From assembly GCA_014378525.1 (NCBI GenBank), contig JACMNL010000101.1, forward strand, positions 95,367 to 159,366: DNA of 64,000 nt. The letters are read 5' to 3'. The stretch is from Bacteriovorax sp. Lineage in GTDB: Bacteria; Bdellovibrionota; Bacteriovoracia; Bacteriovoracales; Bacteriovoracaceae. A program made the position numbers and the translations under genes. The notes under the pieces were generated by a model, which searched no databases, was not told the origin of the DNA, and worked only from the letters and a program-made list of their open reading frames with translations. Below, in pieces: positions 1-8,537 of this stretch; within the stretch, counting starts at the first letter, position 1, and the number at the start of each line of letters is the position of its first letter.

Positions 1-1801
1 TCCTGAGCTGTTAAACATTGGAATTGAAAGTTTCAAAGTCGAAGGAAGGTTGAAGACCCCCGAGTATGTCGCATCGACCGCTAAAAATTATCGTGAGGCC
101 ATTGATCACGCAGAAAGCGGGTCCAATTTATCAGAAAAAGAAATTGATTCAGCAAAAACTGAAATGGGTTTAACTTATTCGCGTGGATTTTTTTCCGGAT
201 GGCTTCATGGAGTGGATCATCAAAAATTAGTTGATGGAAAATTTGGAGCTCACCGGGGAGTTGAAATTGGGATCGTTACTAAAATTAAACCAAAGTCCGT
301 TGTGGTTGAGGTCAATTACCCTCATTTAAAAAATGGTGATGGCCTGTTAATTGCCGGGGCCCTTCGTGGGAAAAAAACAGAAGTAGGGGGAAATCTCTAC
401 GGAGTTCAAAAAATTAATAACAACTGTTATGAACTAACTTTTGGTAAAGAATTTAATCTGTCATCGATTCAAAATGGCTTTCTGGTTTATTTTAATCACG
501 ATGCAATTATTGAAAAAAAGTTAACACTTTCTTATACCGATAAAAATTCTAAAAAAAGAATTCCAGTCAGCGTTTTAGTTGAGGCCGTAATCGGTTCTCC
601 GCTTGTCGTTACTGTGAGTGATGGACAAAATATTGTGACGGTGAGGAGCTCTGAGGATGAAATTGTCGAAGTTTCTAAAGCGAGTCCGATAACGAAATGG
701 GCCCTGTCTGAAGAGCTAGGTGCTCTTGGTGGAACGTGCTTCATTCTGGATGAGTTGTCATTAACTGCAAAAAAATCTTTTTATATTCACCAGAAAATTC
801 TTAAAAAAGTTCGCCGTGAATTCACTGAAAAGTTAATGGAAAAAAGAGTCGCTCGAGAGGTGATCGTCACTTTTGAACCGACCTATCCGGTTGTGGATCA
901 TCAAAGTAATAAACAGACTAAATTGAATGTCATGCTTCGGGAAATGGATCAGGTCACAGACTTTTTGGAATTTTATGAAAAACTGGGAGACACTCTCGGT
1001 GTCGTTTATTTAGATTATGAATTCGGTAAAGGTTATGCTGAATCTGTTGCCATGTTAAAAACGAAAGGCCTTAGAGTCGGAATCGCCACGACTAGAATTT
1101 TAAAACCGAATGAGTATTACAATTTTAAAATTATCGAGCGTGCAAATCCAGATATCGTTCTTTGCCGCAATCTAGGGGCCGTGTCTTATTTTCAAGATAA
1201 AAACTTTGAGCTTCGCGGAGACTTTAGCTTAAATGTTACTAATTCAATGACGGCCAATTATTTTTTCAATAAAAAACTAAGTACGCTTTGTGCTTCATAC
1301 GATCTGAGTTCGACTCAGTTAATTGATCTTATACGCCACACTGACGCAGCTAAAGTTGAAGTCACCACTCACCAGTATATGCCGTCGTTTCATATGGAAC
1401 ATTGTGTGTTTGCGGCCTTTATGAGCAAAGGATCGAGTTTCAAAGATTGTGGAAAGCCTTGTGAAAAGCACCGACTTGAGTTGAAAGATCAATTCGGAAA
1501 TCACCATCAGATAAAGGCTGATCAGGAGTGCCGTAATACGATGTTTAATGCAACTCCACAGTCGGCCGCAAAACTTATTCCGTCATTGATTGAGCTGGGC
1601 GTGGGGGAGCTGCGTTTTGAAGCACTTTATGAAAGAAAAGAAGAATTATCAAAAAAAATATTGGGTTATGTGCAATTGATCTTAAATCAAAATGGAAATC
1701 TAACCAGTGATATAATCAGTCACATTGGTGTTTTGGAAAAATACGGTCTTTCAGACGGATCTCAAAAAGAGCGCGAATTCAAAGACAGAAAAAAGATGTA
1801 G
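1..1801 (+). CDS. Peptidase U32 family protein, RlhA-like (5' end outside window)
   Basis: The frame is open to the left edge, so the gene begins upstream. The first visible residues, ending in FKVEGRLKTPEYVA, match the end of the U32 (collagenase-like) core. A long middle region resembles the DUF3656-type segment of RlhA. A second U32-like part near residues 455-530 has cysteines in HC, DCGKPC and EC contexts, which fits the iron-sulfur cysteine set of this family. Known members, such as E. coli RlhA, make 5-hydroxycytidine at position 2501 of 23S rRNA, and other U32 proteins hydroxylate tRNA or ubiquinone precursors. The RlhA assignment rests on domain order and is moderate; U32 membership is firm. 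A bidirectional hairpin follows the stop. Confidence 0.8.
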   Translation, partial: PELLNIGIESFKVEGRLKTPEYVASTAKNYREAIDHAESGSNLSEKEIDSAKTEMGLTYSRGFFSGWLHGVDHQKLVDGKFGAHRGVEIGIVTKIKPKSVVVEVNYPHLKNGDGLLIAGALRGKKTEVGGNLYGVQKINNNCYELTFGKEFNLSSIQNGFLVYFNHDAIIEKKLTLSYTDKNSKKRIPVSVLVEAVIGSPLVVTVSDGQNIVTVRSSEDEIVEVSKASPITKWALSEELGALGGTCFILDELSLTAKKSFYIHQKILKKVRREFTEKLMEKRVAREVIVTFEPTYPVVDHQSNKQTKLNVMLREMDQVTDFLEFYEKLGDTLGVVYLDYEFGKGYAESVAMLKTKGLRVGIATTRILKPNEYYNFKIIERANPDIVLCRNLGAVSYFQDKNFELRGDFSLNVTNSMTANYFFNKKLSTLCASYDLSSTQLIDLIRHTDAAKVEVTTHQYMPSFHMEHCVFAAFMSKGSSFKDCGKPCEKHRLELKDQFGNHHQIKADQECRNTMFNATPQSAAKLIPSLIELGVGELRFEALYERKEELSKKILGYVQLILNQNGNLTSDIISHIGVLEKYGLSDGSQKEREFKDRKKM

Positions 1802-1849
1802 GTCGAACTCAGATTCGAAGATTATTGTTTAACGTTTTCATTACGATGT

Positions 1850-1875
1850 AAAAATAGTCCACTGGACTATTTTTT
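1850..1875. terminator. Bidirectional rho-independent terminator
   Basis: An 11-bp perfect stem (1850-1860 with 1864-1874) closes a three-base loop. The A-run on the left and the T-run on the right give a U-tract on either strand. It sits between two convergent genes, the U32 gene and the secreted protein that ends at 1880. Confidence 0.85.
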
Positions 1876-1879
1876 CGAC

Positions 1880-2395
1880 CTAATCTTTAAGGGACTCCAG
1901 CCAGTCTGTGAAAAGTTTTGAAACAGTTGGGGACTTAAGAGATAAAACTTCCGGCTCACTTTTTAAAATATCACCGTAAATTTCAGAAATATCTACACTG
2001 TTCATACCATCAAAAATAACTTCAAGTTTCCCGTTTTTATCGACAGCGTAGAAATATAACTGTGGTTCTTTTTCATATTGAATGATGAGTGCAGTAGCAA
2101 CAGAGGATTCAATCAATGGAACCAGGGCCTGCAATTTGACAGTGTAATCGTTGCTTTTCTTTTCAGAGATAATTCTGATTAATTTTAAGAGAGATTCTTT
2201 TCCGGCATCATCGCTTTGAAGAATGATTTCATTCGGGTGATTGGCCTCATCTATTTTGCCTGATTCTTTTTTTAAGCAGCTTTTTAATTCGTTGGTGTCA
2301 GTGCCCGAACATTGAAGCCCAAACGCTGATATTTCAGCATGTACATTTAACGTCATAAGTATAGAAAGTATGATTATCAGGAAGGGCATTTTCAT
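1880..2395 (-). CDS. Hypothetical exported protein
   Basis: A small protein of about 171 residues that I do not recognise. The ATG at 2395 is preferred over the upstream 2419 start because GGAG lies 9 nt before it and it opens a clear signal peptide (MKMPFLIIILSILMTLNVHA). The predicted signal peptidase I site is after VHA. The mature part has two cysteines near its start (LQCSG, KSCLK) that could form a disulfide, and no catalytic motif that I can see. It is probably periplasmic. It lies 67 nt downstream of the RND pump stop on the same strand, so it may be read from that transcript; its ribosome site lies inside a hairpin, annotated separately. Confidence 0.7.
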   Translation of the reverse strand: MKMPFLIIILSILMTLNVHAEISAFGLQCSGTDTNELKSCLKKESGKIDEANHPNEIILQSDDAGKESLLKLIRIISEKKSNDYTVKLQALVPLIESSVATALIIQYEKEPQLYFYAVDKNGKLEVIFDGMNSVDISEIYGDILKSEPEVLSLKSPTVSKLFTDWLESLKD

Positions 2396-2403
2396 TGCTA
2401 ATG

Positions 2404-2436
2404 TCTCCAGTGCCGGCAATATACCAGCACTGGAGA
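2404..2436 (-). promoter_or_regulatory. Hairpin enclosing the ribosome binding site of the exported protein gene
   Basis: A perfect 10-bp inverted repeat (2404-2413 with 2427-2436, 13-nt loop). Read on the minus strand, the downstream arm contains the GGAG Shine-Dalgarno site of the gene starting at 2395. There is no T-run after it, so it is a poor intrinsic terminator for the RND gene. Sequestering the ribosome site is the simpler reading, but this is inference. Confidence 0.45.
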
Positions 2437-2462
2437 TTTAATGTATAAAACTTGTAATTTTT

Positions 2463-5400
2463 TTAGTGTTTTTCAGGTTGTGCTTTTGGAGTCTTCTTAG
2501 CTGGAGCAGGAATCAATCCTTTAGCAATCTGATCTTCAATGTAGGCCTTTCTTACTGGAGACTCCTTGCTTTCAAGACCTGTCAGAATCAAGTAAAGCGA
2601 CGGCACTACAAAGAGAGTCAGGATCGTCGAAATGATTGTTCCCCCGATGATTGAAAGACCCATTGGAATTCTGGTTTCAATTCCAATTCCGTGACCGATA
2701 ACAAGAGGACCAGCGGCCGCAACTGTCGCAACAGAAGTCATGATGATCGGACGGAGACGAATTGGACAGGCCTCTAGTAGACCGTCAAAGGCCGTATAAA
2801 CTTTCCCGTCGTGATGCCCGGTACGAACCTGGTTGGTGAATTCCACCAGCATAATCGAGTTCTTTTTCGCGATACCCATCAGAACGATGAGACCGATGAA
2901 AGAGAATAAGTTTAATGAAGCTCCAAAAATAAATAAAGCAATCAGGGCACCAGTCACCGAGAATGGCAGGGCCACAAGAACTGAGATCGGGTGAATGAAT
3001 GAATCGAATTGAACTGCGAGAATCAAGAACGCAACTAAGATACCAATCATCAGAGCGTAGAATAAACTTGAGAACGCAGAAGAGAATCCGGCAGACGCAC
3101 CTTCAAGAGCGAAAGTGTACCCTTGTGGAAGAATTTCTTTTGCGATCACGGCAGCTCTTTCAAGAACTTTAGATTGAGATAATCCCGGTGCTAAGTTTCC
3201 AAAGATTGAAATAGATCTTTGACGGTTAACACGTGCAATGGCCTGAATTGCTTTTCCTTCTTCAATTGTAACGAGTTCATAAAATGGAATCAGGTTTCCG
3301 GCACCGTTTCTAACGTAGAGATGTTTAAAGTCTTCAGGTTTTGTTATCTGGTCTTCGTTTATTTTAAATCTAATATCGTAACGTTTTCCATCGAAAGTGT
3401 ATTTCCCTTGAGGAGTACCACCGACACCGGCAGCGAGAATGGCACCGACAACGTCAACTGCAACGCCTCGATCTGCCATTGCTTTTCTGTTGGGCTTAAT
3501 TAAGAGTTCAGGAATTCCAGTGCGGAAATCCGTATCCATATCAATACCAAGATGCTCGTCTTCTAAACGTTTCATAAATTCTTTTGATTTCTCATCAAGA
3601 ACTTTTAAGTCCGGCCCTCTGATGTTGATACCAATCGGGTTTTGGCGACCTGACGATAAGTTTCTGGCAGAGTTATCACGAAGAGTTACTTTTACACCTT
3701 CAATGTTTTTAAATTCTTTACGGAGTTCGGCCATGATTTCAATATGGCCTTTGTCACGCTGGTCTCTTGGGATAAGTGTGATTGGAATGAAGGCCTGATT
3801 GGAGGATGTTGAAGCACCAATTCCACCCACACTCGTAAAAAAACCTTTAACGTCTTTACGTTTTTTAATGATGGCCTCTAGAGTTTCAACTTTTTTACTG
3901 GTTTCTTCCAGAGCTGTTCCTGGTTTTGTCTGCACCTGCATGATGATTAAATCCTGATCCTGAAGCGGCACGAATTCCTGGCGAACTTTACTTACAAGAA
4001 CTAAAGAGAGAACGAAGAATAAAACCGAAGCACCTACAACAATATATTTATGTTTTAAACAGACAGCTAAAACTTTCTGGTACTTTAATCCGAAGTTATG
4101 GAAAATTTCATCGAGCTTGTGTTCGAATTTTGAAATTTCAGGTTCTGTACTTAACAGGGCAGCAGCTCTCATCGGTGTAATTGTCATCGCCTCTAATAAT
4201 GAGATGAGAACACAGGCACACATCGTAACCCCGAACTGGAAGAAGAATTTACCAATAATCCCGTCCATGAATACAACCGGAAGGAATACGGCAACAACCG
4301 CAAATGTCGCGGCAATAGCAGCAGGAAGAACTTCTTTTGCTCCGTCAGCAGCGGCAATCTTCGATGGTTTTCCCATTCGATAATGTCGTACGATGTTTTC
4401 AAGTAACATGATGGCATCATCAACAACGATAGAAATGGAAAGTGTTAAAGCTAGTAGTGTAAACAGGTTCAGTGTGAAACCTGAAAAATAGAGAACTAAA
4501 AACGTACCGACAATTGATGTGGGAATCGAGAATAGAATGTTCAGAGCGGCCTGGAAGCTACCTAAGAAAAGAAAACAAATAATAATGGTTATACAGGCAG
4601 CCACCCATAATTTTTCAATCGTAAGGTGAACTGTGGCGTCTGTAGACTTTGTGTAGTCAACGATGATTCTGTATTTAAGTCCTTTGGGAAAGTTCGGCTG
4701 AATCTCTTCAAGTTTTTTGATAACAGATTTTGCAACTTCAACTTCATTTGTTCCACGTTGCTTTTTAATCTGCATACCAATTGCTTGCTGACCGTTAACT
4801 CGGAATAGTCTCAGGATGTCCGAGAGTCCGTCTTCAACCATCGCAATATCTTTGATGTAAATATTCTTGTTGAAAATTTTATCGCCACCGCGTTTTAAAA
4901 TCCTTATGTTTCTTATTTCATCAAGATTAGTCGCTTCTCCCAGCCAGCGTACGCGAAGTTCACGTGATGCCTGAGTGTATTGTCCTGCCGCACTTTCTAC
5001 GTGCTGTGAATTGAGGGCCGCGATAACATCTGTAACTGTTAATTCATATTTCTCAAGCTTTTTTGTATCAAGCCAGATACGAAGGTTACGTTGTGAAGCC
5101 CCTCCTAAAGTCACTTCCCCAACGCCAGGAAGAAACCTGATTTGATCGAGCAGATAGTTATCGGTCCACGCAAGCATGTCTTTTAATGTTTCATCACCGT
5201 AAATTGAAACAATCAGAATTGGATCTTCTTCCGGGTTTTGTTTTCTAACTACAGCAGGATCTAATCCCGCAGGCATTTTAAACTGGCTGAGTGCCGATTG
5301 AACTTCCTGAAGTGCAACGTCAACATTTCTGTTGATATCAAATTCCAGCGTTACTGAACCTGCACCCTGGCGGGCACTGGATCTCATCTCTTTAACACCT

Positions 5401-5624
5401 TCGATTGTTAAAAGTCTTTGCTCGATTGGATCGATAAGTTCAGACTCAACAACTTCCGGAGCTGCTCCATCGTAATTAAGAGCGACGTTAACAATAGGGA
5501 AATCGACATCTGGTAATTGTGAAATTCCCATTCTGTTTACACAGATTGCACCAAAGCAGATAAGGGAGAACATAAGAACCCATGCAAAGACGGGACGTCT
5601 GATGGAAAGATCGATAAGATTCAT
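2463..5624 (-). CDS. RND family efflux transporter permease (AcrB/MdtB type)
   Basis: An inner-membrane proton-driven pump of 1053 residues, the normal size for the HAE-1 family. The N-terminus (MNLIDLSIRRPVFAWVLM) is the classic start. The proton-relay residues are visible: an Asp pair in SIVVDDAIMLLE in TM4 and a Lys in GIAKKNSIMLVE, equivalent to AcrB D407, D408 and K940. Two large periplasmic loops are present. AAGGA lies 8 nt before the ATG. No membrane-fusion protein or outer-membrane channel gene is adjacent, so its partners must be elsewhere, and the substrate cannot be told from sequence. The C-terminus ends in a short Lys/Pro-rich tail. Confidence 0.93.
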   Translation of the reverse strand: MNLIDLSIRRPVFAWVLMFSLICFGAICVNRMGISQLPDVDFPIVNVALNYDGAAPEVVESELIDPIEQRLLTIEGVKEMRSSARQGAGSVTLEFDINRNVDVALQEVQSALSQFKMPAGLDPAVVRKQNPEEDPILIVSIYGDETLKDMLAWTDNYLLDQIRFLPGVGEVTLGGASQRNLRIWLDTKKLEKYELTVTDVIAALNSQHVESAAGQYTQASRELRVRWLGEATNLDEIRNIRILKRGGDKIFNKNIYIKDIAMVEDGLSDILRLFRVNGQQAIGMQIKKQRGTNEVEVAKSVIKKLEEIQPNFPKGLKYRIIVDYTKSTDATVHLTIEKLWVAACITIIICFLFLGSFQAALNILFSIPTSIVGTFLVLYFSGFTLNLFTLLALTLSISIVVDDAIMLLENIVRHYRMGKPSKIAAADGAKEVLPAAIAATFAVVAVFLPVVFMDGIIGKFFFQFGVTMCACVLISLLEAMTITPMRAAALLSTEPEISKFEHKLDEIFHNFGLKYQKVLAVCLKHKYIVVGASVLFFVLSLVLVSKVRQEFVPLQDQDLIIMQVQTKPGTALEETSKKVETLEAIIKKRKDVKGFFTSVGGIGASTSSNQAFIPITLIPRDQRDKGHIEIMAELRKEFKNIEGVKVTLRDNSARNLSSGRQNPIGINIRGPDLKVLDEKSKEFMKRLEDEHLGIDMDTDFRTGIPELLIKPNRKAMADRGVAVDVVGAILAAGVGGTPQGKYTFDGKRYDIRFKINEDQITKPEDFKHLYVRNGAGNLIPFYELVTIEEGKAIQAIARVNRQRSISIFGNLAPGLSQSKVLERAAVIAKEILPQGYTFALEGASAGFSSAFSSLFYALMIGILVAFLILAVQFDSFIHPISVLVALPFSVTGALIALFIFGASLNLFSFIGLIVLMGIAKKNSIMLVEFTNQVRTGHHDGKVYTAFDGLLEACPIRLRPIIMTSVATVAAAGPLVIGHGIGIETRIPMGLSIIGGTIISTILTLFVVPSLYLILTGLESKESPVRKAYIEDQIAKGLIPAPAKKTPKAQPEKH

Positions 5625-5700
5625 TCAGTGATTCCTTTTCTAGATATTGTAGAAAGTATACGAAACAAAAAATGAAAAGTTTCGAAAAAAGACCGGTAAT

Positions 5701-6252
5701 TTAAAGGATATCGCTCTTTTTTATTTCCACCCACTGGCCGGGGGCAAGTTCTCCGAGCTTATACTTTCCCACCTGTATTCTGATGAGACGCAAAGTCGGG
5801 TGATTGATACTCGCTGTCATTCGTCTGACCTGGCGGTTTTTGCCTTCGCTGATTTTAATTTCCAGCCAGCAAGTAGGAACAGTCAGGCGAGAGCGGATAG
5901 GAGGCGTTCTCTCTGGCATCACAGGCCGTGGATCGAGAATATGTACACTGGCAGGCTTCGTTTTATAATCCTGAATGACGACACCACCACGGCGTAAAAC
6001 ATCAAGAGATTCTTCTGTGGGAATTTTTTCAACTTGCACCCAATAAATTTTTTCTTTATCAAATTTTGGATTCAAAAGCTGATCGATAAAAGCACCGTCA
6101 TCACTCAAAATGAGAAGGCCTTCAGAGTCTTTATCGAGACGGCCTGAAGGATAGACATCCTTTGGTAAGTTAAAATTGCTCAGCGTCTCTTCCTGATTAT
6201 CAGAGGTGAACTGGCTCAAAATTCCATAGGGTTTAAAAAATGCGATATACAT
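5701..6252 (-). CDS. rluE: 23S rRNA pseudouridine synthase, RluE-like
   Basis: A 183-residue RsuA/RluB/E/F family enzyme that turns a uridine of rRNA into pseudouridine. The catalytic motif is PSGRLDKDSEGLLIL with Asp40 as the nucleophile. The second family signature, EGKNRQVRRM followed by HPTLRLIRI, is intact. There is no N-terminal S4 domain, which fits RluE (U2457 of 23S rRNA in E. coli) better than RsuA or RluB. The choice of subfamily is by length and lack of S4. It is upstream of the RND gene on the same strand but separated by 76 nt. Confidence 0.85.
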   Translation of the reverse strand: MYIAFFKPYGILSQFTSDNQEETLSNFNLPKDVYPSGRLDKDSEGLLILSDDGAFIDQLLNPKFDKEKIYWVQVEKIPTEESLDVLRRGGVVIQDYKTKPASVHILDPRPVMPERTPPIRSRLTVPTCWLEIKISEGKNRQVRRMTASINHPTLRLIRIQVGKYKLGELAPGQWVEIKKSDIL

Positions 6253-6426
6253 TTGGAGAGTTTATCAGAATAGTTCTTCAGTTCAAAATGCAAAGAACGT
6301 AGATTCCTGAGCTTTTTATGTACCTAACTTACTAAAAACAAAAGACCGCCCTTTAAGGCTTGCCACAACGGACAGACTCCATAAAAATACCTGAGCTTTA
6401 ATTTTTTAATATATAGAGAGATCAAT

Positions 6427-6708
6427 ATGTTTAAGACATTTGTGACGGCAGCTCTGACATTTTTATTCTTGTTTACCAGCTTCAACAGCGAAGTGATGGC
6501 CGCGACTAAAAAGAAACGAAGTAAAAAAACGACTGATGGAAAGTTTGTCAGCAGAAAAAAATCAGGGAAAAAATATGCAAAAAATCCGAAGTCGAGAAGA
6601 CATAGAGGAAGCTCTGTAGACCTGAAAGCACTTACAACTGAATCACCATACACAGAAAATACAGATAACGGTGTTAATCCCGTAGAAACTAAACCAGGAA
6701 TACAATAG
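6427..6708 (+). CDS. Small, strongly basic exported protein
   Basis: A 93-residue protein with a signal peptide ending near VMA (residue 25) and a mature part extremely rich in Lys and Arg for about 40 residues (KKKRSKK, RKKSGKK, SRRHRGS), then an acidic, Ser/Thr-rich tail. No known domain. A GAGAG ribosome site precedes the ATG. It is separated from the next gene by one nucleotide, so the two are probably co-transcribed. The charge pattern would suit binding to nucleic acid, peptidoglycan or lipid A phosphate at the cell surface, but that is a guess. Confidence 0.65.
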   Translation: MFKTFVTAALTFLFLFTSFNSEVMAATKKKRSKKTTDGKFVSRKKSGKKYAKNPKSRRHRGSSVDLKALTTESPYTENTDNGVNPVETKPGIQ

Positions 6709-6709
6709 A

Positions 6710-7132
6710 ATGAAAAATTTAATTTTAACTCTTGCTCTAATTCTTCCATTTTCAGTTTTTGCTGAAACAATCAGTTTTCAGTGCACATCAGTTGATCTTG
6801 ATGGTATTCACAAATTTGATGCTCATGGAATTGTAACTGTTGATGACAACAATAAAGTTGAAGGTATCGCTAACGTGATCACTGAAAAGGCCGGCGCTGT
6901 TCATTCGACACAAACTTTTGATGATGTACATGTGACTGGATATATCCGTCATTTCCCAGCTGGAGAAATTACAAAAACTCCTTTTGACCAACTTGTTTTA
7001 AAAACAGACGCAGATTACTTAAAAACATTAAACCTGCTTTTAGGAATTGATGTAAAAATTGCTTCACGTGTTTTATCAATTGATAACTTTGCTTATAGAT
7101 CGAATTGTAAAATGACTGAAAAATTTAACTAG
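6710..7132 (+). CDS. Hypothetical exported protein
   Basis: 140 residues with a clear signal peptide (MKNLILTLALILPFSVFA, cleavage before ETIS). The mature part looks like a small beta-rich domain with two cysteines (FQCTS near the start, SNCKM near the end) that could pair. Not recognised. AGGA lies 9 nt before the ATG. It directly follows the basic exported protein and is bounded by a strong hairpin on its 3' side, so the pair forms a two-gene unit. Confidence 0.7.
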   Translation: MKNLILTLALILPFSVFAETISFQCTSVDLDGIHKFDAHGIVTVDDNNKVEGIANVITEKAGAVHSTQTFDDVHVTGYIRHFPAGEITKTPFDQLVLKTDADYLKTLNLLLGIDVKIASRVLSIDNFAYRSNCKMTEKFN

Positions 7133-7142
7133 ATATTTTTAA

Positions 7143-7172
7143 GGCCTTCGAAAGTTTTAGTTTTCGAAGGCC
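7143..7172. terminator. Hairpin between convergent genes
   Basis: An 11-bp perfect stem (7143-7153 with 7162-7172, 8-nt loop). It overlaps the last codons of the DTW gene on the minus strand and follows the exported protein on the plus strand. The flanks are only moderately T-rich (GTTCTTCC on plus, TTAAAAATA on minus), so termination on either strand is plausible but not textbook. Confidence 0.6.
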
Positions 7173-7795
7173 GTTCTTCCTCTGACAACCCGCTCGACCA
7201 TCGTATCAAAAATCTGCTCCATTTCATTTTGTAATTCAGGACTTTCTTCTAAAATTCCAAGTGCTCTTGATATAGCTTCAAAAGTTGACAGACGATTTTC
7301 ATCAGATGATTTTCTAAGTTTATATCTGCCAGGAGCTCCAGGTGGAACCATCACACATTGAATACCGGCAAGGCCCTCTTCACGGCGGTAAAATTTTACG
7401 GCCTGTGACCAGGTACCGTCTGGAACAATGAGGTGAAATTTTTTGTCTTTATTTTTTTCCATGAATGCCGGATTGAGTTCTATGGCCCCTTCGTGCGGAA
7501 ATAAATATATCGGAGTTTCATCAGAATTTAATTTTAAAGATTCAGCTGAAAAAGGTTTGTCAGGAAGTCCTCTTAACAAAATTTCTGAATTTGGCAGTGA
7601 GAGTTTTGCAAGATTTGCCGTATTAGACGTAAGGTGAGTTTCACGGTGATGCATGATAATTGAAACGCGTGTTTTTGTTTTCACATCGTGAATGGCATCA
7701 CAAAAACATAATGTCTTATGAATTTTACAGCGTGGGCAGCGGCTGCCGGTAGTGGAACGTCTTTTATTCACGGTACATTGTTGCAACTTCAGCAT
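7157..7795 (-). CDS. DTW domain protein, tRNA-uridine aminocarboxypropyltransferase
   Basis: The TDD/DTW family moves the 3-amino-3-carboxypropyl group of SAM to a uridine in tRNA, giving acp3U (TapT and TuaA in E. coli). The signature here is VPDGTWSQA, with an upstream zinc-like cluster CPRC...LCFC and HHRETHLTSNT. The 3' half has YKLRKSSDENRLSTFEA, the usual second block. The start is uncertain: ATG at 7813, ATG at 7795 or GTG at 7771 are in frame, and none has a good ribosome site. All overlap the 3' end of plsC, suggesting translational coupling. The tRNA position modified cannot be decided from sequence. Confidence 0.8.
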   Translation of the reverse strand: MLKLQQCTVNKRRSTTGSRCPRCKIHKTLCFCDAIHDVKTKTRVSIIMHHRETHLTSNTANLAKLSLPNSEILLRGLPDKPFSAESLKLNSDETPIYLFPHEGAIELNPAFMEKNKDKKFHLIVPDGTWSQAVKFYRREEGLAGIQCVMVPPGAPGRYKLRKSSDENRLSTFEAISRALGILEESPELQNEMEQIFDTMVERVVRGRTAFEN

Positions 7796-8492
7796 CGAGA
7801 CGAGCAATAGCATCTTTCATCATTGCATGAACACGGTCTTTTAATTCTGTAGCATCATTAACAGTTAAACCTTTCGTTGATACCGGTGGAAGAATTTCCA
7901 TAAGAATTGTTCCAGCATCCCATTTGTTAAGATTAATTAATTTTACGTAATTGCTCCAGGCATAGGGAACTATCGGAACATCTGCTTTTATTGCAGTGAT
8001 AAATGGACCTTTTTTGAAGGGAAGAAGGCCCCTTCCCTTTGAACGTGTTCCTTCCGGCATAATCCAAACAGAAATATTTTTCTCTTTTATGGTTTTTGCG
8101 GCCACATCCATAGTCTCAAAAGCTGAACGTTTATTTTTTCTGTTGATCAGGATATTTCCCGACAACCAGTAATAAATTCCAAAAAAGGGAATCCATAAAA
8201 TATTTCTTTTTCCGATACTCACTGTTCTTTCAGGCAGACAAAAAGCTCCTGGAAAAATATCGAGATTGTCCTGGTGATTACTTACGAAAACACATGGGCG
8301 ATTTTGGTCTGCAATTTCAGGGTGACGTAAAATTAATTTAATTCCTAAAATAAAACGGCCATATTTTAAGAGGTCAGTGGTGACCTTGATGTTTTTTGGA
8401 TTAAAAGGACGAAAAATTGAAACAACAATTCCACACGTCGTAGAAAAAATAACCCAAATAAGAATGAGAGGAATACGTATTGCAATTAACAT
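7764..8492 (-). CDS. plsC: 1-acyl-sn-glycerol-3-phosphate acyltransferase
   Basis: A 242-residue membrane-associated acyltransferase that makes phosphatidic acid from lysophosphatidic acid. The catalytic HX4D motif is NHQDNLD (His73, Asp78) and the substrate-binding motif is PEGTR (146-150). A hydrophobic N-terminal helix covers residues 4-28. Size and motif spacing are normal for PlsC. It overlaps the DTW gene downstream. No strong Shine-Dalgarno site is seen before the ATG. Confidence 0.88.
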   Translation of the reverse strand: MLIAIRIPLILIWVIFSTTCGIVVSIFRPFNPKNIKVTTDLLKYGRFILGIKLILRHPEIADQNRPCVFVSNHQDNLDIFPGAFCLPERTVSIGKRNILWIPFFGIYYWLSGNILINRKNKRSAFETMDVAAKTIKEKNISVWIMPEGTRSKGRGLLPFKKGPFITAIKADVPIVPYAWSNYVKLINLNKWDAGTILMEILPPVSTKGLTVNDATELKDRVHAMMKDAIARLDAEVATMYRE

Positions 8493-8537
8493 AGTCGCTC
8501 ATTTTTGCATAAAAAAGATGGTTTTTCCAAGCTAATC

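Noticed and set aside
5655..5690. Short inverted repeat (ACGAAAC/GTTTCG) between rluE and the RND gene.
   Set aside because: Only six or seven pairs with a long AT-rich loop; too weak to call a terminator.
6324..6770. A 148-codon open frame on the minus strand covering the small basic exported protein.
   Set aside because: It has no signal or known motif, covers two plus-strand genes with signal peptides and good spacing, and has a Lys/Phe-rich composition that mirrors the basic gene on the other strand.
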